Origin: RGIG5612 sp045599965
Lineage (GTDB): Bacteria; Bacillota; Clostridia; Lachnospirales; Lachnospiraceae
Assembly: GCA_045599965.1 (NCBI GenBank)
Contig: JAZRXA010000046.1
Location: forward strand, 1 to 22,714
DNA: 22,714 bases
Direction: 5' to 3'
This document shows positions 1 through 9,400 of the stretch, one piece after another. Below the pieces are notes generated by a model. The model worked only from the letters and a program-made list of their open reading frames with translations, ran no database searches and was not told where the DNA came from. Positions within the stretch are counted from its first letter, which is position 1, and every line of letters starts with the position of its first letter. Both the position numbers and the translations under genes were made by a program.

Positions 1-204
1 GAACAAGAAGTTGAGATAAACCGTTTGAATGAAGAATGGGAGGCGGCATATATGACTTTTGAAGAAATCGTAAGAATGGAAGCCAGACGCGCAGAAGAAA
101 AAGGCCGTGAAGAAGGCCGTGAAGAACTACTTAATAAGTTATTAAACGATGGTGCTATTACATTGGAGTATGCTATTCAAAACGGGTATAAGCAAGAACA
201 ATAA
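1..204 (+). CDS. Rpn-family nuclease/transposase-like protein, C-terminal end only
   Basis: Frame 1 is open from the window edge to TAA at 202-204, giving 67 residues. It reads EQEVEINRLNEEWEAAYMTF and continues with EEIVRMEARRAEEKGREEG, a charged helical tail. Tails of this kind are typical of the Rpn (recombination-promoting nuclease, PD-(D/E)XK transposase-like) family. The catalytic domain lies outside the window, so activity cannot be judged. A fragment similar to this tail follows in the same reading frame at 208-273. The family call rests on remembered tail similarity only. Confidence 0.6.
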   Translation, partial: EQEVEINRLNEEWEAAYMTFEEIVRMEARRAEEKGREEGREELLNKLLNDGAITLEYAIQNGYKQEQ

Positions 205-207
205 AAT

Positions 208-273
208 AATTTTGTTCACAGGTTGGAGCAAGAGGTTGCAACAAACCGTTTGAATGAAAAGTTTGAAAATTAA
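208..273 (+). pseudogene. Duplicated fragment of an Rpn-family tail
   Basis: After the stop of the preceding gene the same frame reads NNFVHRLEQEVATNRLNEKF, then EN and TAA at 271-273. The part EQEVATNRLNE (from 226) matches EQEVEINRLNE at the window start. At DNA level, 226-259 repeats 1-34 with only a few changes. No start codon or ribosome site precedes it. It is best read as debris of a second, diverged copy, left by recombination between paralogues or by a decayed tandem duplication. Confidence 0.5.
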
Positions 274-280
274 TATGTTC

Positions 281-324
281 TTAAAAAAAGTGTCAATGAG
301 GATTCTCATTGACACTTCTCTTTT
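281..324. terminator. Bidirectional intrinsic terminator
   Basis: AAGTGTCAATGAG (288-300) pairs perfectly with CTCATTGACACTT (305-317) around the loop GATT. A T-rich tract follows on the plus strand, and an A7 tract precedes the stem, which becomes a U tract on the minus strand. It therefore serves both the Rpn fragment (+) and pckA (-), whose stop codon begins 15 bases further right at 340. Confidence 0.85.
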
Positions 325-339
325 TTTATAAATACTAAT

Positions 340-1995
340 TTATTTTAAGTTGTTAATTACCTTTTGGATTGCTTCAAGGGCGTCTTCTGGAAGTTTATCG
401 TAGCCACCCTTGAACTCGTCTCTAGATTTAACAAATGCGAGGCGGTCGTTCATTCTAGCCTTTAATGTCTCAACATATGTTGCATCGTTAAGGTCTGGTA
501 TATATCCTTCTTGCTCGAAGATTTCTATATCTTCGAATGGGCCCCACTGCTTAAAGTCTGCTCTTTTTTCTACAATAGCTTCTAATACGCCAAGAGTAAC
601 TTCTTTTGTTACATCTTTGCCCATAAAGTCGCCCGTATTGATTATGTAGCAATCAACATTCTTTTCTTCAACGAGTTTTTTGAATTTCTCATAATCATTA
701 GCAAGCGGATAAGTCCTAAATGGGTTCGCGTAAGGCTCTACTACTAAAGCGTTTGGATCTACGCCAGGAGCTAATCTTTCAGCAGAGCTTCTCTTCGTTG
801 CGAGCGTTGCGCCCATTACTGAAGCGAGTGAAGCGCCTTTTAGTTTAACAACGGGTGGAATTGTAGGGTCTTTCATAATCCAGAAAATAGCGTCTACAGG
901 CTCCGCAATTTTATCAACTCTGTTAGGTGACCAAAGTTTAGACTTAATTGCACGGCCGTTTCCGTTTCTAACATCTTCAGTTACAACAACTACTTTACCG
1001 TCCTCATCTAATGTTGCAGAACAGTTTTGAACAGTAAGTAAATATTTATTATCTTCTGAATCTACTGGATAATCAGCCGTTTTATCAAAGTATGTAGGCT
1101 CTAAAGCTACAGATGAACATGTATCGGTGTTAATAATAAAAGCGTCGTCATGAAGGACTGTAACGTCGTATTTGCCGCCATGCTTAGCATGAGTAAGAGT
1201 TGACTTACCTGAGCCAGAAAGGCCGAAAACAGAAGCTACATAAGTGCTACCATCATTAAGTGTATATTTCTTTTGACCGCCGTGGCAGCTAGCATATCCA
1301 TTACGGTTTGCAATAGCCCAAGCAATAGTAAGTGTGCCCTTTTTGTGCTCGCCAAAATATCTCATGCCTAGGAGCGCAGCACAGTTATTAGCTGTATCAA
1401 AATAAGTGAGTCCTAAAGGATGCTCTGGATTTTCCCATTGAGGATCAGAGAAAATATAGATATCAGGCTCGTTTTCGATAGGACGAGAATTCTTATACAT
1501 CTCTTTATATTCATCAGAAATATATTGGAAGTTAATAAGCCAGTTATAAAGAATATTCTCTTCGCCTTCAGGAATAAGAAGATGGGCTCTAACCATAAAT
1601 TCAGGGTCAAGACCAATGTAGGCCGTTGCATGATACATAGTTGAGTAACGAGTATCGTAAACGGCATCCATAAGTTTTTTATCTAAGTCTGTAATATCTA
1701 ATCCTGGCTCACCGATAATGCGGCGTGCAGCTGCGCATCTGCCAGTAACAGAACCATCGTTAAATAAAAGAACGTTAGCGTCAGAAGGAAGACCAAAAGT
1801 CTCACCTTTGTATACAGGCATATCTGTAACAACTGTACCAGGAGAATTTTTTGCTAATTCGTAAGCTTGCTCTAATGAAGTGATTTCAACAACATTGTTG
1901 CCATAAAAAGGAGCTTCGATAATAGAGCGAGTTTTAGAAAATCCAGGTTTGCCCGGACCTATTTCACTGCGTTTATAATTTACTTTAGTAGACAT
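340..1995 (-). CDS. pckA: Phosphoenolpyruvate carboxykinase (ATP)
   Basis: A 551-residue cytosolic enzyme interconverting oxaloacetate + ATP with PEP + CO2 + ADP. In fermentative anaerobes it may run towards oxaloacetate. The P-loop GLSGSGKST lies near residue 257, where the family usually has GLSGTGKTT, and is followed by the kinase-2-like HDDAF near 283. Downstream come the TEDVRNGNGRAI and LWSPNRVDKI segments and an Arg/Lys-rich stretch. Length is close to the usual 530-550. The start at 1995 (MSTKVNYKRS) is chosen because GGAGG sits 7 bases upstream; an in-frame ATG ten codons earlier has no such site. It has its own extended -10 and a terminator past the stop. The upstream HTH gene has no clear terminator, so read-through from that module is possible. 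Confidence 0.9.
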   Translation of the reverse strand: MSTKVNYKRSEIGPGKPGFSKTRSIIEAPFYGNNVVEITSLEQAYELAKNSPGTVVTDMPVYKGETFGLPSDANVLLFNDGSVTGRCAAARRIIGEPGLDITDLDKKLMDAVYDTRYSTMYHATAYIGLDPEFMVRAHLLIPEGEENILYNWLINFQYISDEYKEMYKNSRPIENEPDIYIFSDPQWENPEHPLGLTYFDTANNCAALLGMRYFGEHKKGTLTIAWAIANRNGYASCHGGQKKYTLNDGSTYVASVFGLSGSGKSTLTHAKHGGKYDVTVLHDDAFIINTDTCSSVALEPTYFDKTADYPVDSEDNKYLLTVQNCSATLDEDGKVVVVTEDVRNGNGRAIKSKLWSPNRVDKIAEPVDAIFWIMKDPTIPPVVKLKGASLASVMGATLATKRSSAERLAPGVDPNALVVEPYANPFRTYPLANDYEKFKKLVEEKNVDCYIINTGDFMGKDVTKEVTLGVLEAIVEKRADFKQWGPFEDIEIFEQEGYIPDLNDATYVETLKARMNDRLAFVKSRDEFKGGYDKLPEDALEAIQKVINNLK

Positions 1996-2033
1996 GATAT
2001 TTCCTCCATGAATTATTAAGTGCAATTTTCTTT

Positions 2034-2042
2034 ATTTTACCA
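2034..2042 (-). promoter_or_regulatory. Extended -10 promoter of pckA
   Basis: On the minus strand TGGTAAAAT forms an extended -10 (TGn plus TAAAAT, one mismatch), about 40 bases upstream of the pckA start codon. No good -35 is visible at 17 bases, which is compatible with an extended -10 promoter. Confidence 0.45.
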
Positions 2043-2065
2043 CAACACTCTTGAATATACACTTA

Positions 2066-2713
2066 TTAAAAAGAAGTTTCCGAAAGATTTGGTTCTAAAA
2101 GTAGCACTGGATCGCAATATAGCGCACGCGAAAATGCCATCAGGTATTCAGCTCCTGCTCTATTAATATTTTTTTGACCTTGCTCGTATTGCTGAATTGT
2201 TCTGACAGGAATATTTGTAAGATTTGCAAGCTGGGATTGACTAAGTCCAGCTTCAAGACGTTTTTGCTTTAAGTTTGTATATCCCTTACGCAAAACATAC
2301 ATTTGAGAAAGCGTATCGCAAAATTGTCTTATGTCCATCTCATGATAAGGATTGTACATTTTTCTAATATCCTTTATCTGTATGACATTTGTAATTTTTG
2401 AAAATGGAATGCTATTCTTCCACTGAAAATAAGCCAAGGCCCACCCTAGCCAGTACTCCTTGCTTTTGTCATCTCTAAAGCGTGGCTTAGTATACTCTTT
2501 ATCATGCTCACAAATCATTAAAGCGAGCTCAACTCCCGACCTACCAGCAATTATTGATACTTCACCCATTTCAAAACGTTTTGAAACCGAAGACCTTAAA
2601 AACATTTCCCAAAACTTAGAAAGATCATATTTTAAATCATGCACCGCATAATCTAACATTCTGCCAAGAGATATTCTAGCCTTTTCTAAATAACTTTTAT
2701 CGTAAGCGTTCAT
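2066..2713 (-). CDS. HTH (XRE-type) regulator, probable antitoxin of the DUF3990 pair
   Basis: A 215-residue soluble protein in two parts. The N-terminal ~140 residues (LDYAVHDLKYDLSKF, GRSGVELALMICE, YWLGWALAYFQWK) resemble a domain I associate with HTH proteins next to DUF3990 genes. The C-terminal ~65 residues are an XRE helix-turn-helix: LKQKRLEAGLSQSQLANLTN then IPVRTIQQYEQGQ. The start is uncertain. GAGGAG at 2727-2732 is 13 bases from ATG 2713, 10 from GTG 2716 and 7 from TTG 2719. Any of these overlaps the 3' end of the DUF3990 gene, implying translational coupling. The inverted repeat inside the shared promoter is the natural binding site for this protein; that is inference. Confidence 0.8.
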   Translation of the reverse strand: MNAYDKSYLEKARISLGRMLDYAVHDLKYDLSKFWEMFLRSSVSKRFEMGEVSIIAGRSGVELALMICEHDKEYTKPRFRDDKSKEYWLGWALAYFQWKNSIPFSKITNVIQIKDIRKMYNPYHEMDIRQFCDTLSQMYVLRKGYTNLKQKRLEAGLSQSQLANLTNIPVRTIQQYEQGQKNINRAGAEYLMAFSRALYCDPVLLLEPNLSETSF

Positions 2714-3374
2714 CACCAAACTTCATCTCCTCATCTAAAATCTGCATAATATACAAATCACCCTTTTGGCGTTTATTTTTTTTCATATTAAAATAATCAT
2801 CTCTCGCAGTTCTATCTCTAAACTGTCTTTTAGCAAACCATTCTTCAGCTTTAACAATTTCTGTATCAACAAATGTTATTCTCGAAAAAGCTTTTTTACT
2901 TTTTAATACTATTTGTTGGCCAAGTTTTCCAAGATGCATTGCCTTTGATAACTGTTGATAGGAAATAGTTCCATTTAAGAAATCCTGCGCGAAAGAAAAA
3001 TAACTATCATCCGCCCGATATCCTACAATGATGTCCGCACTTAAATAATGTGGTGTAAAATTTTTAGTAAGATAATCCTTTGATTCTCTCGCAAGAATAG
3101 ATGTTAATTCAAATTCCCTATTTTGCAAAAGCAACGAAAGCCAATGCAAAATACAAAAAGATTGACTATTTAAGTCCAATACTTTTAATCCATTCATTTC
3201 TATATCGTAAATATTAACATATCCATCTCTTTGAGATGCAGCAGACCATTCTTTTGCCATTTCAATCGACTCAGTGCAATAAAATCCTAAGCCATAATCA
3301 TTGTATGGCTTTCCATACCCATATATGGGCTTATTTATTATATTTTCAGAACCATGATATATTCTTTTAATCAT
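2697..3374 (-). CDS. DUF3990 family protein, ADP-ribosyltransferase-like probable toxin
   Basis: A 225-residue protein opening with IYHGSENII, then YGLGFYCTESIEMAKEWS. This is the family's N-terminal pattern (YHGS ... DFGxGFYxT ... A..W) and recalls the first part of an ART fold. The middle DIIVGYRADDSYF and the later QQIVLKSKKAF are also characteristic. There is no signal peptide or membrane segment, so it acts in the cytosol. It is the first gene of a two-gene unit with the overlapping HTH gene. AAGGG precedes the ATG at about 5 bases. Family knowledge supports a toxin-antitoxin or phage-defence role; the target is unknown, and catalytic competence cannot be decided from sequence alone. Confidence 0.8.
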   Translation of the reverse strand: MIKRIYHGSENIINKPIYGYGKPYNDYGLGFYCTESIEMAKEWSAASQRDGYVNIYDIEMNGLKVLDLNSQSFCILHWLSLLLQNREFELTSILARESKDYLTKNFTPHYLSADIIVGYRADDSYFSFAQDFLNGTISYQQLSKAMHLGKLGQQIVLKSKKAFSRITFVDTEIVKAEEWFAKRQFRDRTARDDYFNMKKNKRQKGDLYIMQILDEEMKFGDERLR

Positions 3375-3391
3375 TCGTTTCCCTTATTAAC

Positions 3392-3421
3392 ATTATACTC
3401 CCAAAGGAGTATAGCAGTCAA
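3392..3421 (-). promoter_or_regulatory. DUF3990-HTH promoter with embedded operator
   Basis: On the minus strand the -35 is TTGACT (3416-3421) and the -10 is a perfect TATAAT (3392-3397), with an 18-base spacer. A perfect 8-bp inverted repeat, TATACTCC-CAAA-GGAGTATA on the plus strand (3394-3413), fills the spacer and overlaps the -10. Bound repressor would block RNA polymerase, as in autoregulated toxin-antitoxin operons. Transcription would begin near 3385, leaving a leader of about 10 bases before the DUF3990 ATG at 3374. Confidence 0.75.
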
Positions 3422-3427
3422 GAATAT

Positions 3428-3460
3428 AAAAAATGGAGCTAAGGATTTACCTTAGCTCCA
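3428..3460 (-). terminator. Terminator of the giant surface protein gene
   Basis: TGGAGCTAAGG (3434-3444) pairs perfectly with CCTTAGCTCCA (3450-3460) around a 5-base loop. Read leftward, the stem is followed by a U tract (A6 at 3428-3433). It lies about 30 bases past the stop of the 3492-10595 gene and shields the DUF3990 promoter from read-through. Confidence 0.85.
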
Positions 3461-3491
3461 CTAGTTTAGTAATTAATTTATTTGACTAGAA

Positions 3492-6400
3492 TTATTCTTC
3501 GTCTTTCTTCTTGTAAAGAAGTATTGCAGATGTAACGATTGCGCCTAATGCCATTATCATAATGATTAACATCAATGCTGCATTGTTTTCATCGCCAGTC
3601 TTAACTCCAAGAGGAATGTCATTATATCCTACATAGTATCTTGAGAATAAGTGTGTCTTGAATGTAATTGAGTTAGCATCTGAACTATATTGTGAATCAA
3701 TTACTCCTAATTCTCCTTTATGTCTAGCAATGAGAGTGTAATCTCTTCTTACGTTAGGATCAGTATTCTTCATGAAGTCTGTAAGAGTAACTGCGAACTC
3801 AACATCTGCTCCTGAATTATGAAGCTGTTCAGGTCTTTGCTTGTCATATCTCTTGAAGTAATCAACATCAAAGATATTACCAATCTTCGTATCAAGTTTT
3901 ATAAGTTCACTCTCAGGTTCTACTGGTTGACTTACAACGAAGTAAAGTTCTAATGATTTTGGTCTTCCCCATGCAACAAGGTCTGATAATTCTTGAGCTG
4001 AAAGCTTAGTTCCTGCAACTACAGCGCTCTTATCAATTGTAGCTGTGAAATCAACTTCTTGACCTCTCTTGCTTGTTGCATAAACATCAATCTTTCCATA
4101 GCCATATCTAAGTGTGCCATCTTCTCCAAATAATCCGGCATCACTAGCTTCTTTATCATCTTTAGCAAGAACTACGAATGGAACTTTAACTATATCATCG
4201 AAGTTTCCTTTTCCTTTAAGAACTAAGTTATAAACACCAGGTTCTGTTATATCTTCTGGTTTGTTTAGAATCTCAAAGTCTTTTCCTTCAACTAAATTAT
4301 AAGTTTCTTTTCCATGTCTAAGCTTAATTGTTGCTGTGAAAGGTTGAGTATAATCTTCGCCAAATACTAAAGCATCACCTTTAAGTTTAACATTTGCTGA
4401 TTCGATTGATTTCGGATTAACGATGTATTTTGTTACAACAACTCCGCCAAATTCATCAATCTTATAATTCTTAGCATTACGTCCTTTTGGATTAATTGAT
4501 GCGATTACATAATATTCACCAGCATCAGTAGGTCTCTTTTCGCTATTGTAAGTAATTAAATGAGTCTTTTTATCAATTTCGATATATCTGTACTCAATAT
4601 CAAGTTTATCATGTCCATAAAGACCTTCGATTCTTGTTTCAACATCATCGTAGTACTCTTTATAAACAGAATTATCGTAAGGAGTATCCTTAAATGTAAC
4701 TTTTACTTTTGCTGGACTTACTGTAAATTCTTTACTAAGTTTGCCCGCATAGTTATTAATACCTTCAATCTTAAGTGTATAATCACCAGCATCCTTCGCT
4801 CTATCTGACTTGCGAACAACTACATAATCTTGACCTTCAACAAGTGGCTTAGTTTGGCCCCAAACATATACGTTGAAGTCTTGATCTTGCTTTTTGCCAT
4901 TATAAGTAAGATTTTCTGTTAACCAAATAAATGCTGAACGCTCAAAATTCTTAGGTAATATTGTGTAACTTGTTGAAATAGACTTGCAGTTATAATTATC
5001 AGCATTATCTCCTTTAAGTGTTGCTGTTACAGTATAGTTTCCAGCGTCTATAGGAGGTGTTGTGTTCTCATATTTTTCACCATTAGCCTTTGTTCCTGTA
5101 TATGTTTTTTCAACATATACATCATCGCCAAATACAATACCCTTTGTATTTACTACTACACTAGGAGCTTTATCTCCATATGTATAAGTATAAACAGGTC
5201 TGTTAAAGGATAATGTTGCAGTTTTTCGAGCAATTTCATAAGGAACATCTTTTGTGTCATAGTAATTGCCTTCACCAGTAATTGTTAATGTATATTCGCC
5301 TACATTTGTATTGACATTATCTTCTACAGTATAATCCTTTGATGTTAAAAGAATATCTAATAAACTTACGCCTGTATCAAGAACTGCAACTTTTTGAGTT
5401 TGTGGTCTTCCGTTATAAACAAGACTGTTTAATAATATAGTTGTAGTATTACTAATATTTCTTGGTTTAATAGTGAATTCTGTAGTTTCATTACCTTCGA
5501 TATAGTAATTTCTACTATCTATACCAGCAAGTTCAACGCTTGCTACGTAGTTAGTGCCTGCGTCTTTCTTTGCGCCAGAAACATTTGCATATACATTATC
5601 TTCAGAAAGAACACCTCTTCCGTTTCCTGTACTTGGTTCAAGTTCGCATGTTGGTTTTTGCCATGTTCCGTCATATTCAAATTCTGTGTCACCCCATATA
5701 ACATCTAATGGTCTAGGTGTGATTTCGAATTTATCATAAGCAACTGCACCTTCATAGTTTCTTGTTGCTGGAACTACTACTCTAGCAATATAATTTCCAA
5801 CATCTTTTGGTTTTGAATCAAAGTAGAACCACTTCAAGATTGGTGCATCGATTGCGTACTCAACACTAGGTTGTTCTAGTTCAACTGGTACTCCAGTAAT
5901 TTCATATGTTATCTCTTCACCATATACATATGACTCATCCATTTCTAATACTGGATCAACTTCAGCTTGCTCGATAACAAGAATTGCACTCTCATCTGCT
6001 GGAAGATATGTACCATTTCCAGCGAAGCTAGCTCTTACTAAGTAAATACCAGCATTAGTTGGAGGCTCATCAAGGAACAATCCGCTATCTCTATCGTCAT
6101 AACCGATATAGCTAATTTTTATTTCTGGAGTGATACCATTAATCTCTTTATCGCCGCCAACTGTACCTTTTGGCATTTTCTCGAGCAATGTAGCGGATAT
6201 TTTAAATGACTCACCATAAGTTACTGTGAATAAATTACCTTCATCCTCGTCACAAGCTAACTCGATTCTAGTTGCAAGTTTTCCAATTCTGAATGCTCTA
6301 ATAATTGGAGTTGCACTATAATCGCCATGGAGAACATATGCTAATTCAACATATATTCCTGCTTCACTAGGAGCTTCCTTGCTAAAGTAAGCCTTTCCAT

Positions 6401-9400
6401 CTGCTGCAACGCCTGCAAATAAAGTCTTAACGTTATCTTGAACGCCATCTTCAGTAATTTTGATTTTATCAGGATCACCCTTCTTATAGAGGTATGCGCC
6501 AAAGTTGAATTCTCGGGAATCATGCAAACTTGTTACCTGATTAACCGGTACTGTAATTTTCGAAATGATATTCTCATACTCTGTAATTCCATATTCAACT
6601 AGTCCACCAAGAAGTATTAGCTTAGCTCTATCAATTGCATCCTGTTCTTCGTCTGATAGGACAGCCTTTGTTCCTACTGGATTATTCCATTCAAGAACAC
6701 CTGGATGTTTTTGAATTCTAAATACTCTAGTTATTGGCATTGCAAAGTAATTTCCAAGCCATACATATACTGTCTCGCTATATACACCAGGTTCTTTTGG
6801 AGCTTCAGGTTTAACATAAATCTCGCCTTCAGCTGTCATACCAATATATATAGCATGTACATTATCCTGAACATCTTCATCAAGAAGTGGTTTATCATTA
6901 TCAGTTAAGTGTCCACCCCAATCAAAGTATATAGCTTCATCGATTGTAAGTGTTCTTGAATTAACTGCTTCAGTAACTTTATCTAGTCCGAGTTGTGTAT
7001 ACATCTTCTCAGAGATTAGTCCTAAATCATATGCTTTCTCGATACTAGTCTTAGCAATTTCTTCAGTAGATTCTTCATGGAGTTCTCCTGTCATTTCTTC
7101 ATCAAATTCAAGAGAAATCTTATCAGCTGGATTTAATCCCTTTTGAAGGATAATCATACTACCCATATCCATTGCGAACTCATAGTTGCTGTCAATAGAT
7201 ACTGCTGTAGTAACATATACGCCTGCATCCTTAGGGCCTGTACCAAGAGTAACCTTTACTCCATTACCTATGCCCATTTCATCGATAGCATCAAGAAGTC
7301 TGTCAAATGCTTCACTGTCAATGCCAAGTGCACTCAATGTTCCTTCATTAACTCCTGCAAGTACATCGATAAGTGGCTTGATTTGTTTTCTGAAATTTCC
7401 AAGGGTTATTCCATCTCCAATCACTCTATGAAGATAATCATAGATGCTCTCATTTCCTAATTCCTCAAGTAATGTTCCTTCAAACCCATTAAGTATCTCA
7501 TCTGCTCTTACTGCGGCTGTGGCATCATCCATTCCAAGTCTCTTATATAGATCAATTATTCTATTTCTAGTCTGATTACCAAGTCTAAGTGCTTCCTTAG
7601 TGCTATCAGGAATATCTATACTCAAGAATCCCTCAACATTAGCATCTGCACCACCAACAAGAACAATATAATCCATTCGAGTGTTGCTTTTAGGATCTAT
7701 ACCAGTAACCGTTATTCTTGGCCAATGTGTTTTGTCTTTATCATATGTATAGGTCTCAAGATCCGCAACGCTTAATTTAGCTTTAGCCTTGCTAATCTTT
7801 ACGTTAACAGTTGTAGATGATTTTCTATAATAATCATTACCTTTAAAACGCACTTCTACATCATATGCATCACTTTTAACGTTAAGAGGATTAGTAACTA
7901 CTACCTCAATATCATTTGAATCAAATATGCATTCTATAGGAGAATTTTCCTCTGTATCATTAGCTTCATAATAGTTAACTGTAACATCATCGATAATTTC
8001 ATCTTTAATTTTGTCAGCTAATTTTTCGGCAGTATCATAATACCTTAATTCAATAGGGTCTGTTGGTGCTGTTATTTTAGTTTTAAGTCTATCATCATAT
8101 AGTTCAAGATCAATTATCCAACTCTTATGACCATAGCTATTTGTTATATCTCCTTCATTTCTATTTCCGCTATAGCTAATTCTTATTTTCTCAGTGTTAC
8201 CATATTCACCAAACTTATGAGTAATAAGGCCTCTAGCTGCCTGTATAAATGCTGCTTCATCATCCTCGTTTTCACCATTGATTGGTCTCCATAATCCATC
8301 TAAAAGCCCTGAACTTAGGTTGCCTGCATAATACTCAATTGTAACTTTTGTGCCAATATGCTCCTTAATAAAATCATCATCTGGAATAGTACTCTCAACA
8401 ATTGCATCCCAAATATCTTCCAACTTCACTTCTCTTTCTTCATAGTAAAGATATTTTGGATTTTCTTTTTGGTTCAAAACTGGTGTTAATTTGGTTCCAA
8501 TCTTAATAGTTGTATTCCAAGTTTTGGCGTTATAATTCTCGTCGCCCTTGAAAACAATATTTATTTTTTCGGTAATATTTCCCTCTTCATCAAAAATAGT
8601 TTTATCACCAAATTTATGAGTAAAGTCTATTGGCTCACTATTTAATGGAACGTAGTTATTTGATAATGCGCTCCATTTATACTCTATATTAATATTTGTT
8701 CCTTCATTCAAATAATCAAAGTTTGATCCCTGCACTATCGTGTGTAAAAGATCATTTTCTATATCTTTTTCATCAGTAAGCTCTGGATTGACATAGTATT
8801 CAACATTTTTAAATTCTAAAGTTGGATTAATTTTTGCTTTTACATAAAAATCTAAGGTTTCATCAAATGGCTTATACTCATCACTACCTGGATAAGAAAT
8901 TTTTATGCTTTCAATGTTATTTTCTCCGAACTTATGGCCTGCATCTGTATATGGTGTATAACCTAGGTTTTCCCAAACATCAGAATCCAATAATCCAGCT
9001 TTCTTATGAGCTAAATACTTTATTGTTAAATTTTCTAAATCTACTTTTGTTCCATTTTCATCAATAATTGCATTCCAAACTGCTCCTTCTTTTTTATCCT
9101 TTTCCCAGTTTGGATTAATTGGTGTTTCCCCGGAAACTTGAACTTTGGTTGCAACTGCTACTTCTCTATCGTCAACTAAATTAACATCTGCAAAGACATA
9201 ATCAGAAGGTTTATACGCTGCATCGCCCAAATACTTAATGCGTACTTCTTCTTTGCCAGTATCATCTGACATATTTCCGCCAAAAAGATGTTGTCCATAA
9301 GATGCGGGTGATTTATCAAGATTAGCCCATTCTGTACTACTACATTTATATTGTATTTCGTATTTTGTTGAATCATAATCAGTCCTTGGAGTGGAACCTT

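Noticed and set aside
7143..7460. Plus-strand open frames inside the surface protein gene (also 4560-4808, 6705-6908, 8834-9067)
   Set aside because: Antisense shadows of a long, clearly coding frame; no ribosome sites or protein features.
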